Source: Petrolisthes cinctipes
Taxonomy: Eukaryota; Arthropoda; Malacostraca; Decapoda; Porcellanidae
Assembly: GCA_033782935.1 (NCBI GenBank)
Contig: JAWQEG010000167.1
Location: 1,675,501 to 1,739,500, forward strand
Direction: 5' to 3'
DNA length: 64,000 bases
This document shows positions 12,410 to 26,750 of this stretch, in pieces. Each line of letters begins with the position of its first letter. The stretch's first letter is position 1. Under the pieces are notes generated by a model. That model did not search any database. It saw nothing but the letters and a program-made list of their open reading frames with translations, and was not told the DNA's origin. Position numbers and translations under genes: made by a program.

Positions 12410-14830
12410 GCATGTTTTGGGCCTATATTTTAAAAATATTCTATCACTGAATAGGCATGTACAGATCGCTTCTCTGACCCAAAAATATCGAATTTTCGGG
12501 TGTTTCGAGCCTGAATATGGGATATAAACGGGTACAGAAGATACATACACATATTGACTTTGGGCACCTCAAATATCGAGATTCAGCATGTTTTGGGCCT
12601 GTATTTTTAAAATACTCTAACACGGAATAGGCATGTACAGATTGCTTCTGGGGCCCAAAAACATCGAATTTTCGGGAATTTTGTGCATGAATTTGAGATA
12701 TAATCGGGTACAGAAGATGCATGCTAATATCCACTTTGGGCACCTAAAATATCGATTTTCAGCATGTTTTGGGCATGTATTTTGAAAGTACTCTAACACG
12801 GAGTAGGCATGTACAGATATCTTCTGGGACCCAAAAATATCGAATTTTCGGGTGTTTTGAGCCTGAATTTGAGATATAAACGGGTACAGAAGATGCATGC
12901 ACATATCGACTATGTGGAGCTAAAATATCGATTTTCAGCATGTTTTGGGCATGTATTTTGAAAGTACTCTAACACGGAGTAGGCATGTACAGATATCTTC
13001 TGGGACCCCAAAATATCGAATTTTCGGGTGTTTTGAGCCTGAATTTGAGATATAAACTGGTACAGAAGATGCATGCACTTATCGACTTTGGGCACCTAAA
13101 CTATCGATTTTCAGCATGTTTTATGGCCTGTATTTTGAAAGTACTCTAACACGGAGTAGGCTTGTACAGACCGCTTCTGGGACCCAAAAATATTAAATTT
13201 TCGGGTGTTTTGAGCCTGAATTTGAGATATAAACGGGTACAGCATATGCATGCACATATCGACATTGGGCACCTATAATATCGATTTTTAGCTTGTTTTG
13301 GGCCTATATTTTGAAAATATTCTTTTACTGAGTAGGCATGTACAGATAGCTTCTGTGACCCAAAAATATCGAATTTTCGGGTGTTTTGATCGAGAATTTT
13401 TGATATAAACGGGTACAAACGATGTATGCACATATCGACTTTGGACAGGTAAAATATCGATTGTTAGCATATTTTAAGCCTATATTTTGAAAACATTATA
13501 GCACTAAGTAGACATGTACAGATCGCTTCGGTTACCCAAAAATATTGAATTTTTGGGTGTTTTGAGCCAGCATTTGAGATATGAACAGGTACTGAAGATG
13601 CATGCACATATCGACTATGTGGAGCTAAAATATCGAATTTTAGCATGTTTTAAGCCTATATTTTAAAAACATTTTAGCACTGAGTAGACATGTACAGATC
13701 GCTTCTGGGACCCAAAAATATCGTTTTTTCGGGTGCTTTGAGCCTGAATTTGGGATATAAAAGGGTACAGAACATGCATGCACATATCGACTTTGGGCAC
13801 CTAAAATATCGATTTTCAGCTTGTTTTGGGCCTGTATATTGAAAGTACTCTAACACGGAGTAGGCATGTACAGATCGCGTCTGGGACCCAAAAATATTGA
13901 ATTTTCGGGTATTTTGAGCCTGAATTTGATATGTAAACAGGTAATGAAGATGCATGCACATATCGACTCTTTGCTCCAAAAATATCGATTTTGAGCATGT
14001 TTTTGGCCTGTATTTTGAAAATATTCTATTACTGAGTTGGCATGTACAGATCGCTTCTGTGACCCAAAAATATAGAATTTTCGGGTTTTTGGAGCCTGAA
14101 TTTGGGATATAAACGGGTACAAAAGATGTATGCACATATCGACTTTGGACACGTAAAATAACAATTTTTAGCATGTTTCAAGCCTATATTTTGAAAATAC
14201 TCTAACACGGATTAGGCATGCACAGATCGCTTCTGGGACCTAAAAATATCGAATTCTCGGGTGTTTTGAGCCTGAATTTGAGATATAAACGGGTACAGAA
14301 GATGCATGCACATATCGACTTTGGGTACCTAAAATATCGATTTTCAGCATGTTTTGGGCCTGAATTTTGAAAGTACTATAACACGGAGTAGGCATGTACA
14401 GATCGCTTCTGGGACCCCAAAATATCGAATTTTCGGGTATTTTGAGCCTGAATTTTAGATATAATCGGGTACAGAAAATGCATGCTCATATCCACTTTGG
14501 GCACCTTAAATATCGATTTTGAGCATGTTTTGGGCCTGAATTTATAAAGTACTCTAACACGGAGTAGGCATGCACAGATCGCTTCTCAGACCCAAAAATA
14601 TCAATTTTTCGGGTGTTTTGATCCTGAATTTGAGATATAAACGGGTATAGAAGATGCATGCACATATCGACTTTGGGAACCTAAAATATCGATTTTCAGC
14701 ATTTTTTATGGCCTGTATTTTGAAAGTTCTCTAACACGGAGTAGGCATGTACAGATCGCTTCTGGGATCCAAAAATATTAAATGTTCAGGTGTTTTGAGC
14801 CTGAATTTGAGATATAAACGGGTACAGAAG
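12410..14830 (+). repeat. Cassette P, copy at 12.4 kb (fullest copy)
   Basis: From about 12,410 the sequence follows 4,137-5,150 at offset 8,273 bp. It then contains one extra monomer (about 13,433-13,608, with GATCGCTTCGGTTACCC) and follows on at offset 8,449 bp, up to about 14,310. The extra monomer is absent from the 4.6 kb copy but present at 15.7 and 19.6 kb. Beyond it come monomers with ATATAATCGGGTACAGAAAA and AATTTATAAAGTACTCT. This is the most complete version of the cassette in the window. Confidence 0.85.
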
Positions 14831-15059
14831 ATGCATACACATATTGACTTTGGGCACCTCTAACATCGATTTTCAGCATGTTTTGGGCCTGAATTTGGAA
14901 ATACTATAACACGGAATAGGCATGTACAGATTGCTTCTGGGGCCCAAAAATATCGAATTTTCGGATGTTTTGAGCCTGAATTTGAGATATAATCGGGTAC
15001 AGAAGATGCATGCTCATATCCACTTTGGGCACCTAAAATATCGATTTTCAGCATGTTTT
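14831..15059 (+). repeat. Linker block between two P cassettes
   Basis: This short stretch matches about 12,014-12,242 at offset 2,817 bp (16 monomers), including GGCACCTCTAACATCGATTT. The next block matches at offset 2,289 bp, so a jump of exactly three monomers marks a duplication junction at about 15,060. Confidence 0.75.
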
Positions 15060-16767
15060 GGGCCTGTATTTTGAAAGTACTCTAACACGGAGTAGGCATG
15101 TACAGATATCTTCTGGGACCCAAAAATATCGAATTTTCGGGTGTTTTGAGCCTGAATTTAAGATATAAACGGGTACAGAAGATGCATGCACATATCGACT
15201 ATGTGGAGCTAAAATATCGATTTTTAGCATGTTTTGGGCATGTATTTTGAAAGTACTCTAACACGGAGTAGGCATGTACAGATATCTTCTGGGACCCCAA
15301 AATATCGAATTTTCGGGTGTTTTGAGCCTGAATTTGAGATATAAACTGGTACAGAAGATGCATGCACATATCGACTTTGGGCACCTAAACTATCGATTTT
15401 CAGCATGTTTTATGGCCTGTATTTTGAAAGTACTCTAACACGGAGTAGGCTTGTACAGACCGCTTCTGGGACCCAAAAATATTAAATTTTCGGGTGTTTT
15501 GAGCCTGAATTTGAGATATAAACGGGTACAGCATATGCATGCACATATCGACATTGGGCACCTATAATATCGATTTTTAGCTTGTTTTGGGCCTATATTT
15601 TGAAAATATTCTTTTACTGAGTAGGCATGTACAGATAGCTTCTGTGACCCAAAAATATCGAATTTTCGGGTGTTTTGATCTTGAATTTGTGATATAAACG
15701 GGTACAAACGATGTATGCACATATCGACTTTGGACAGGTAAAATATCGATTGTTAGCATATTTTAAGCCTATATTTTGAAAACATTATAGCACTAAGTAG
15801 ACATGTACAGATCGCTTCGGTTACCCAAAAATATTGAATTTTTGGGTGTTTTGAGCCAGCATTTGAGATATGAACAGGTACTGAAGATGCATGCACATAT
15901 CGACTATGTGGAGCTAAAATATCGAATTTTAGCATGTTTTAAGCCTATATTTTAAAAACATTTTAGCACTGAGTAGACATGTACAGATCGCTTCTGGGAC
16001 CCAAAAATATCGTTTTTTCGGGTGCTTTGAGCCTGAATTTGGGATATAAAAGGGTACAGAACATGCATGCACATATCGACTTTGGGCACCTAAAATATCG
16101 ATTTTCAGCTTGTTTTGGGCCTGTATATTGAAAGTACTCTAACACGTAGTAGGCATGTACAGATCGCGTCTGGGACCCAAAAATATTGAATTTTCGGGTA
16201 TTTTGAGACTGAATTTGATATGTAAACAGGTAATGAAGATGCATGCACATATCGACTCTTTGCTCCAAAAATATCGATTTTGAGCATGTTTTTGGCCTGT
16301 ATTTTGAAAATATTCTATTACTGAGTTGGCATGTACAGATCGCTTCTGGGACCCCAAAATATCGAATTTTCGGGTATTTTGAGCCTGAATTTTAGATATA
16401 ATCGGGTACAGAAAATGCATGCTCATATCCACTTTGGGCACCTTAAATATCGATTTTGAGCATGTTTTGGGCCTGAATTTATAAAGTACTCTAACACGGA
16501 GTAGGCATGCACAGATCGCTTCTCAGACCCAAAAATATCAATTTTTCGGGTATTTTGATCCTGAATTTGAGATATAAACGGGTATAGAAGATGCATGCAC
16601 ATATCGACTTTGGGAACCTAAAATATCGATTTTCAGCATTTTTTATGGCCTGTATTTTGAAAGTACTCTAACACGGAGTAGGCATGTACAGATCGCTTCT
16701 GGGACCCAAAAATATTAAATATTCAGGTGTTTTGAGCCTGAATTTGAGATATAAACGGGTACAGAAG
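15060..16767 (+). repeat. Cassette P, copy at 15.1 kb
   Basis: This follows 12,771-14,045 at a constant offset of 2,289 bp (13 monomers). At about 16,340 it skips exactly two monomers (352 bp) and continues at offset 1,937 bp to about 16,767. The skip removes the monomers carrying AATATAGAATTTTCGGG and GCATGCACAGATCGC. Confidence 0.85.
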
Positions 16768-17700
16768 ATGCGTGCACATATCGACTATGGGCATCTAAAA
16801 TATCGATTTTCAGCATGTTTTGGGCATGTATTTTGAAAATACTCAAACACGGAGTAGGCATATACAGATCGCTTCTGGGACCTAAAAATATAGAATTTTT
16901 GGGTGTTTTGAGCCTAAATTTTAGATATAAACGGGTACAGAACATGCATGCACATATCGACTTGTGACACATTAAATATCGATTTTTAGCATGTTTTAAG
17001 CCTATATTTTCTAAACAATCTAGCACTGAGTAGACATGTACAGATCGCTTCTGGGACCCAAAAATATTGAATTTTTGGGTGTTTCGAGCCTGAATTTGAG
17101 ATATAAACCGGTACTGAAGATGCATGCACATATCGACTTTTTGCACCTAAAATATCGATTTTGAGCTTGTTTTGGGTCTGTATCTTAAAAACATTCTAAG
17201 AAGGAGTAGGCATGTACATATTGCTTCTGGGACAAAAAAATATCTAATTTTCAGGTATTTTCAGCCTGAATTTGAGATATAAACGGTTACAGAAGATGCA
17301 TGCACTTATAGACTTTGGGCACCCAAAATATCGATTTTTAGTATGTTTTGGGCCAATATTTTGAAAATATTCTATCTCTGAGTAAGCATGTACAGATCGC
17401 TTCTGGGACCCAAAAATATTAAATTTTCGGGTGTTTTGAGCCTGAATTTGGGATATAAACGGGTACAGAACATGCATGCACTTATTGACTTGGGACACCT
17501 AAAATATTGATTTTTAGCATGTTTTGAGCCTATATTTTGAAAACATTCTTGGACTGAGTAGGCATGTACAGATCGCTTCTGGAACCCAAAAATATTGAAT
17601 TTTCGGGTGTTTTGAGCCTGAATTTGATATGTAAACAGGTAATGAAGATGGATAATCATATCGACACTTTGCACCTAAAATATCGATTTTTAGCTTGTTT
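16768..17700 (+). repeat. Block R, copy 1
   Basis: About five monomers are shared in the same order with the block from 20,989 (offset 4,221 bp, 24 monomers). They begin with GATGCGTGCACATATCGAC and include ACATTAAATATCGATTTT and GTACATATTGCTTCTGGGAC. Confidence 0.75.
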
Positions 17701-19265
17701 TGGGCCTATATTTTAAAAATATTCTGTTACTGAGTAGGCATGTACAGATCGCTTTTCTGACCCAAAAATATTGAATTTTCGGGTGTTTTGAGCCTGCATT
17801 TGAGATATAAACGGCTACTGAAGATGCAAGCACATATCGACTTTTTGCACCAAAAAACTATCGATTTTGAGCATATTTTTGGTCTGTATCTTGAAAACAT
17901 TCTAGCAAAGAGTAGGCATGTACAAGTCTCTTCTAGGACCCAAAAATATCGAATTTTCGGGTGTCTTGAGTTTGAATTTTAGATATATACGGGTACAGAA
18001 GATGCATGCACATATCGACTTTGGGCACCCAAAATATCGATTTTCAGCATGTTTTGGTCATGTATTTTGAAAATACTCTTACACGAATTAGGCATGTACA
18101 GATATCTTCTGTGACACAATAATATCTAATTTTCGGGTGTTTTGAGCCTGAATTTGGGATATAAACGGGTACAGTAGATGCATGCACATATCGACTTTGG
18201 ATACCTAAATTTTCGATTTTTAGCATGTTTTGAGCCTATATTTCGAAATGATTCTAGCACTGAGTAGGCATGTACAGATCGCTTTTGGGACCAAAAAATA
18301 TTGAATTTTCCGTCGTTTTGAGCCTGAATTTGAGATATAAACGGGTACTTAAGATGCATGCAGATATCAACTTTCGGCACCCAAAATATCGATTTTTAGC
18401 ATGTTTTGGGCCAATATTTTGAAAATACTCTAACACAGAGTAGGCATGTACAGATCGCTTCTGGGACCCAAAAATATCTAATTTTCGGGTGTTTTGAGCC
18501 TGAATTTAGGATATAAACGGGTACAGAAGATGCATACACATATTGACTTTGGGCACCTCAAACATCGATTTTCAGCATGTTTTGGGCCTGTATTTTGAAA
18601 GTACTCCAACACGGAGTAGGCATGTACAGATCGCTTCTGGGACCCAAAAATATCGAATTTTCGGTTGTTTTGAGCCTGAATTTAAGATATAAACGGGTAG
18701 AGAAGATGCATGCACGACTATGTGGAGCTAAAATATCGATTTTCAGCATGTTTTGGGCATTTATTTTGAAAATACTCTAACACGAAGTATGCATGTACAG
18801 ATATCTTCTGTGACACAAAAATATCGAATTTTCGGGTGTTTTGAGCCTGAATTCGAGATATAAACGGGTACAGAAGATGCATGCACATATCGACTTTGGA
18901 CACCTAAATAATCGATTTTTAGCATGTTTTGAGCCTATATTTTGAAAACATTCTGGCACTGAGTAGGCATGTACAGATCGCTTCTGGGACCAAAAAATAT
19001 CGAATTTTCGGGTATTTTGAGCATGAATTTGAGATATAATCGGGTACAGAAGATGCATGCTCATATCCGATTTGGGCACCTAAGATATCGATTTTCAGCA
19101 TGTTTTGGGCATGTATTTTGAAAGTACTCTAACACGGAGTAGGCATGTACAGATCGCTTCTGGGACCCAAAAATATCGAATTTTCGGGTGTTTTGAGCCT
19201 GAATTTGAGATATAAACGGGTACAGAAGATGCATGCACATATCGACTATGTGGAGCTAAAATATC
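17701..19265 (+). repeat. Irregular full-length monomers including cassette Q copy 2
   Basis: About nine monomers. Q-type monomers lie at about 18,200-18,600. One monomer has a 5-bp loss at about 18,715, where GCACATATCGACTATG reads GCACGACTATG. Another shortened junction, TCGATTTAGCATG, is at about 19,267. Confidence 0.7.
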
Positions 19266-20988
19266 GATTTAGCATGTTTTATGGCCTGTATTTTGAAAGT
19301 ACTCTAACACGGAGTAGGCTTGTACAGACCGCTTTTGGGACCCAAAAATATTAAATTTTCGGGTGTTTTGAGCCTGAATTTGAGATATAAACGGGTACAG
19401 CATATGCATGCACATATCGACATTTGGCACCTATAATATCGATTTTTAGCTTGTTTTGGGCCTATATTTTGAAAATATTCTTTTACTGAGTAGGCATGTA
19501 CAGATAGCTTCTGTGACCCAAAAATATCGAATTTTCGGGTGTTTTGATCGAGAATTTGTGATATAAACGGGTACAAACGATGTATGCACATATCGACTTT
19601 GGATAGGTAAAATATCGATTGTTAGCATATTTTAAGCATATATTTTGAAAACATTCTAGCACTAAGTAGACATGTACAGATCGCTTCGGTTACCCAAAAA
19701 TATTGAATTTTTGGGTGTTTTGAGCCAGCATTTGAGATATGAACAGGTACTGAAGATGCATGCACATATCGACTATGTGGAGCTAAAATATCGAATTTTA
19801 GCATGTTTTAAGCCTATATTTTAAAAACATTTTAGCACTGAGTAGACATGTACAGATCGCTTCTGGGACCCAAAAATATCGAATTTTCGGGTGCTTTGAG
19901 CCTGAATTTGGGATATAAAAGGGTACAGAACATGCATGCACATATCGACTTTGGGCACCTAAAATATCGATTTTCAGCTTGTTTTGGGCCTGTATATTGA
20001 AAGTACTCTAACACGGAGTAGGCATGTACAGATCGCGTCTGGGACCCAAAAATATTGAATTTTCGGGTGTTTTGAGCCTGAATTTGATATGTAAACAGGT
20101 AATGAAGATGCATGCACATATCGACTATTTGCTCCAAAAATATCGATTTTGAGCATGTTTTTGGCCTGTATTTTGAAAATATTCTATTACTGAGTTGGCC
20201 TGTACAGATCGCTTCTGTGACCCAAAAATATAGAATTTTCGGGTGTTTTGAGCCTGAATTTGGGATATAAACGGGTACAAAAGATGTATGCACATATCGA
20301 CTTTGGACACGTAAAATAACAATTTTTAGCATGTTTCAAGCCTATATTTTGAAAATACTCTAACACGGAGTAGGCATGCACAGATCGCTTCTGGGACCTA
20401 AAAATATCGAATTCTCGGGTGTTTTGAGCCTGAATTTGAGATATAAACTGGTACAGAAGATGCATGCACATATCGACTTTGGGCACCTAAAATATCGATT
20501 TTCAGCATGTTTTGGGCCTGAATTTTGAAAGTACTATAACACGGAGTAGGCATGTACAGATCGCTTCTGGGACCCCAAAATATCGAATTTTCGGGTATTT
20601 TGAGCCTGAATTTGAGATATAATCGGGTACAGAAAATGCATGCTCATATTGACTTTGGGCACCTTAAATATCGATTTTGAGCATGTTTTGGGCCTGAATT
20701 TATAAAGTACTCTAACACGGAGTAGGCATGCACAGATCGCTTCTCAGACCCAAAAATATCAATTTTTTTTGTGTTTTGAGCCTGAATTTGAGATATAAAC
20801 GGGTATAAAAGATGCATGCAAATATCGACTTTAGGAACCTAAAATATCGATTTTCAGCATTTTTTATAGCCTGTATTTTGAAAGTACTCTAACACGGAGT
20901 AGGCATGTACAGATCGCTTCTGGGACCCAAAAATATTAAATGTTCAGGTGTTTTGAGCCTGAATTTGAGATATAAACGGGTACAGAAG
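19266..20988 (+). repeat. Cassette P, copy at 19.3 kb
   Basis: This matches 13,108-14,830 at a constant offset of 6,158 bp (35 monomers) and the 15.1 kb copy at 3,869 bp (22 monomers). Unlike the 15.1 kb copy it keeps the two monomers near 20,190-20,540, so it derives from the fuller version. Confidence 0.85.
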
Positions 20989-22079
20989 ATGCGTGCACAT
21001 ATCGACTTTGGGCATCTAAAATATCGATTTTCAGCACGTTTTGGGCATGTATTTTGAAAATACTCAAACACGGAGTAGGCATATACAGATCGCTTCTGGG
21101 ACCTAAAAATATAGAATTTTCGGGTGTTTTGAGCCTAAATTTTAGATATAAACGGGTACAGAACATGCATGCACATATCGACTTCGGACACATTAAATAT
21201 CGATTTTTAGCATGTTTTAAGCCTATATTTTCAAAACAATCTAGCACTGAGTAGACATGTACAGATCGCTTCTGGGACCCAAAAATATTGTATTTTTGGG
21301 TGTTTTGAGCCTGAATTTGAGATATAAACCGGTACTGAAGATGCATGCACATATCGACTTTTTGCACCTAAAATATCGATTTTGAGCTTGTTTTGGGTCT
21401 GTATCTTGAAAACATTCTAGTAAGGAGTAGGCATGTACATATTGCTTCTGGGACAAAAAAATATCTAATTTTCAGGTATTTTCAGCCTGAATTTGAGATA
21501 TAAACGGGTACAGAAGATGCATGCACTTTGGGCACCCAAAATATCGATTTTTAGTATGTTTTGGGCCAATATTTTGAAAATATTCTATCTCTGAGTAAGC
21601 ATGTACAGATCGCTTCTGGGACCCAAAAATATTAAATTTTCGGGTGTTTTGAGCCTGAATTTGGGATATAAACGGGTACAAAAGATGTATGCACATATCG
21701 ACTTTGGACACCTAAAATATCGATATTTAGCATGTTTTGGCCTATATTTTGAAAACAGTCTAGCACTGAGTAGACATGTACAGATCGCTTATGGGACCCA
21801 AAAATATTGAATTTTTGGTTGTTTTGAGCCTGAATTTGAGATATAAACGGGTACTGAAGATGCAGGCACATATCGACTTTGGGCACCTAAAATATCGATT
21901 TTTAGCTTGTTTTGGGCCTATATTTTAAAAATATTCTATTACTGAGTAGGCATGTACTGATCGCTTGTCTGACCCAAAAATATTGAATTTTCTGGTGTTT
22001 TGAGCCTGAATTTGAGATATAAACGGGTACAGAAGATGCATGCACATATCGACTTTAGGCACCTAAATTATCGATTTTT
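20989..22079 (+). repeat. Block R, copy 2, and following monomers
   Basis: The first part repeats 16,768-17,500 at offset 4,221 bp. One monomer has a 9-bp loss near 21,528, where GCATGCACATATCGACTTTG reads GCATGCACTTTG, so the offset then changes. P followed by R occurs in the same order at 15-17.5 kb and 19-21.7 kb, so P and R were copied together. Confidence 0.75.
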
Positions 22080-25000
22080 AGCATGTTTTGAGCCTATATT
22101 TTGAAAACATTCTAGCACTGAGTAGGCATGTACAGATCGCTTCTGGGACATAAAAAAATTGAATTTTCCGTCAATTTGAGCCTGAATTTGAGATATAAAC
22201 GTGTACTGAAGATGCATGCAGATATCAACTTTCGGCACCCAAGATATCGATATTTAACATGTTTTTGACCTATATTTTGAAAATACTCTAACACAGAGTA
22301 GGCATGTACAGATCGCCTCTGGGACCCAAAAATATCGAATTTTCGGGTGTTTTCAGCCTGAATTTGGAATATAAACGGGTACAGAAGATGCATACACATA
22401 TTGACTTTGGGCACCTCAAATATCGATTTTCAGCATGTTTTGGGCCTGTATTTTGAAATTACTCTAACACGTAATAGGCATGTTCAGATTGCTTCTGGGG
22501 CCCAAAAACATCGAATTTTCGGGAATTTTGAGCCTGAATTTGAGATATAATCGGGTTCAGAAGATGCATGCACATATCGACTATGTGGAGGTAAAATATC
22601 AATTTTCAGCATGTTTTGGGCATGTATTTTGAAAATACTCTAACACGGAGTAGGCATGTACAGATTGCTTCTGGCACCCAAAAATTTCGAATTTTCGGGT
22701 GTTTTGAGCCTGAATTTGAGATATAAACGGGTACAGAAGATGCATGCACATATCGACTTTGGGCACCTAAAATATCGATTTTTAGCATGTTTTGAGCCTA
22801 TATTTTGAAAACATTTTAGCACTGAGTAGGCATGTACAGATCGCTTCTGGGACACAAAAACATTGAATTTTCCGTCGTTTTGAGCCTGAATTTGAGATAT
22901 AAACGGGTACTGAAGATGCATGCAGATATCAACTTTTGGCACCCAAGATATCAATATTTAGCATGTTTTGGGCCTATATTTTGAAAATACTCTAACACAG
23001 AGTAGGCATGTACAGATCGCTTCTGGGACCCAAAAATATCGAATTTTCGGGTGTTTTATTTGAGCCTGAATTTGGGATATAAACGGGTACAGAAGATGCA
23101 TACACATATTGACTTTGGGCACCTCAAATATCGATTTTCAGCATGTTTTGGGCCTGTATTATGAAAATACTCTAACACGGAGTAGGCATGTACAGATTGC
23201 TTCTGGGGCCCAAAAACATCGAATTTTCGGGAATTTTGAGCCTGAATTTGAGATATAATCGGGTACAGAAGATGCATGCTCATATCCACTTTGGGCACCT
23301 AAAATATCGATTTTTAGCATGTTTTGGGCCTGTATTTTGAAAGTACTCAAACACGGAGTAGGCATGTACAGATCGCTTCTGGGACCTAAAAATATCAAAT
23401 TTTCGGATGTTTTGAGCCTGAATTTGGGATATAAACGGGTACAGAAGATGCATGCACATATCGACTATGTTGAGCTAAAATATCGATTTTCAGCATGTTT
23501 TGGGCATGTATTTTGAAAATACTCTAACACGGAGTAGGCATGTACAGATCGCTTCTGGCACCCAAAAACCTCGAATTTTCGGGTGTTTTAAGCCAGAATT
23601 TGAGATATAAACGGGTACAGAAGATGCATACACATAACGACTTTGGGCACCTAAAATATCGATTTTCAGCAGGTTTTATGGCCTGTTATTTTGAAAGTAC
23701 TCTAACACGGAGTAGGCATGTACAGATCGCTTCTGGGACCCAAAAATATTAAATTTTCGGGTATTTTGAGCCTGAATTTGAGATATAAACGGGTACAGCA
23801 TATGCATGCACATATCGACTTTGGACACTTAAAATATCGATTTTTAGCATGTTTTGGGCCTATATTTTGAAAATATTCTTTCACTGAGTAGGCATGTACA
23901 GATAGCTTCTGTGACCCAAAAATATCGAATTTTTGGGTGTTTTGAGCCTGCATTTGAGATATAAACGGATACTGAAGATGCATGCATATATCGAATTTTT
24001 TCACCTAAAATATCGATTTTGAGCATATTTTGGGTCTGTATCTTGAAAACATTCTAGCAAAGAGTAGGCATGTACAAGTCGCTTCTGGGACCCAAAAATA
24101 TCGAATTTTCGGGTGTCTTGAGTCTGAAATTGAGATATAAACGGGTACAGAAGATGCATGCACATATCGACTTTGCGCAACGAAAATATCGATTTTGAGC
24201 ATGTTTTTGGCCTGTATTTTGAAAATACTCTAACAAGAAGTAGGCATGTACAGACATCTTCTGTGACACAAAAATATCAAATTTTTGGGTGTTTTGAGCC
24301 TGAATTCGAGATATAAACGGGTACTGAAGATGCAGGCAAATATCGACTTTTAGCACCTAAAATATCGATTTTGAGCTTGTTTTGGGTCTGTATTTTAAAA
24401 ATACTCTAAAACGAAGTAGGCATGTACAGATATCTTCTGTGACACAAAAATATCGAGTTTTCGGTTGTTTTGAGCCTGAATTTGGGATATAAACGTGTAC
24501 AGAAGATGCATACACATATTGACTTTGGGAACCTCTAATATTGATTTTCCGCATGTTTTGGGCCTGTATTTTTAAAAATACTCTAACACGGAATAAGCAT
24601 GTACAGATTGCTTCTAGGACCCAAAAATATTGAATTTTCGGTTATTTTGAGCCTGAATTTGAGATATAATCGGGTACAGAAGATGCATGCTCATATCCAT
24701 TTTGGGCACCTAAGATATTGATTTTCAGCATGTTTTGGGCCTTAATTTTGAAAGTACTCTAATACGGAGTAGGCAAGTACAGATCGCTTCTAGGACACAA
24801 AAATATCGAATTTTCGGGTGTTTTGAGCCTGAATTTGAGATATAAACGGGTACAGAAGATGCATGCACATATTGACTATGTGGAGCTAAAATATCGATTT
24901 TGAGCATGTTTTGGGCCTGTATTTTAAAAATACTCTAACACGGAGTAGGCATGTACAGATCGCTTCTGTGACCCAAAAATCTCGAATTTTCGGGTTTTTT

Positions 25001-26750
25001 GAGCCTGAATTTGAGATATAAACGGGTACAGAAGATGCATGCACATATCGACTTTGGGCACCTAAAATATCGATTTTCAGTATGTTTTATGGCCTGTATT
25101 TTGAAAGTACTCTAACACGGATTAGACAAGTACAGATCGCTTCTGGGAGCAAAAAATATCGAATTTTCGGGTGTTTTGAGCTTAAATTTTAGATATAAAC
25201 GGGTACAGAACATGCATGCACATATCGACTTTTTGCACCTAAAATATTGATTTTGAACTTGTTTTGGGTCTGTACCTTAAAAACATTCTAGTAAGGAGTA
25301 GGCATGTACATATCGCTTATGGGACTCAAAAATACCGAATTTTCGGGTGTTTTGAGCTTTATTTTGAGATATAAATTTATACTGAAGATGCATGCACATA
25401 TCGACTTTTTGCACCTATTATATGTATTTTTAGCATGTTTTGGGTCTGTATCTTGAAAACATTCTAAGAAGGAGTAGGCATAGACATATCGCTTCTGGGA
25501 CACAAAAATATCTAATTTTCGGGTGTTTTGAGCCTGAATTTGGGATATAAACGGGTACAAAAGATGTATGCACATATCGACTTTGGACACCTAAAATATC
25601 GAATTTTAGCATGTTTTAAGCCTATATTTTGGGAACATTCTAGCACTGAGTAGATATGTACCGATCGCTTCTGGGATCCAAAATTATCGAATTTTCGGGT
25701 GTTTTAAGCCTGAATTTGGGATATAAAAGGGTACAGAACATGCATACACATATCGACTTGTTACACATAAAATATCGATTTTTAGCATGTTTTGACTCTA
25801 TATTTTGAAAACATTCTAGCACTGAGTAGGCATGTACAGATCACATCTTCGACCGAAAAATATCGAATTTTACGGGTGTTTTGAGCTTGAATTTGGGATA
25901 TAAACGGGTACAAAAGATGTATGCACATATCGACTTTGGACATCTAAAATATCGATATTTAGCATGTATTGGGCCTAAATTTTGAAAACAGTCTAGCACT
26001 GAGTAGACATGTACAGATCGCTTCTGGGACCCAAAAATATTGAATTTTGGTTCTTTTGAGCCTGAATTTGAGATATAAACGGGTACTGAAGATGCAGGCA
26101 CATATCGACTTTTTGCACCTAAAATATCGATTTTGAGCTTGTTTTGGGTCTGTATTTTGAAAATACTCTAAAACGAAGTAGGCATGTACAGATATCTTCT
26201 GTGACACAAAAATATCGAGTTTTCGGGTGTTTTGAGCCTGAATTTGTTATATAAACGTGTACAGAAGATGCATACACATATTGACTTTGGGAACCTCAAA
26301 TATTGATTTTCAGCATGTTTTGGGCCTATATTTTTAAAATACTCTAACACGGAATAGGCATGTACAAATTGCTTCTAGGACCCAAAAACATAAATTTTCG
26401 GGTATTTTGAGCCTGAATTTGAGATATAATCGGGTACAGAAGATGCATGCACATATCGACTTTTGGACACCTAAAAGATCGATTTTCAGTATGTTATGGG
26501 CCTGTATTTTGAAAATACTCTAACACGGAGTAGGCAAGTACAGATCACTTCTAGGACCAAAAAATATCGAATTTTCAGGTGTTTGGAGCCTAAATTTGAG
26601 GTATAAACAGGTACAGAAGATGCATGCACATATCGACTTTTGGGCACCTAAAATATCGATTTTCTGTATGTTTTAGGCCTGTATTTTGAAAATACTCTAA
26701 AACGGAGTAGGTATGTACAGATCGCTTCTCTGACCCCAAAATTTCGAATT
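22080..26750 (+). repeat. Irregular full-length monomers with cassette Q copies 3 and 4
   Basis: About 26 monomers. Q-type monomers occur at about 22,080-22,570 and again at 22,790-23,300, about four monomers apart. A 4-bp insertion (GTGTTTTATTTGAGCC) is at about 23,053. From about 25,100 variants such as ACTCTAAAACG and TTCTAGGACC appear that are also common in domain B. Confidence 0.65.

Larger units (their letters stand above)
1..26750 (+). repeat. Domain A: array of full-length monomers
   Basis: Monomers here are nearly all about 176 bp, and none carries the 29-bp or 18-bp deletions of domain B. Variants that mark this domain include CGACTATGTGGAGCTAAAAT (for example near 230, 4634, 12910, 15200, 19248 and 24878) and GTTTTATGGCCTGTATTTT (near 447, 4850, 13120, 15412 and 19276). 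The right border is set by the first 147-bp monomer at about 26,775, so it is approximate. From about 25,100 to 26,750 the variants look transitional. Confidence 0.75.
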
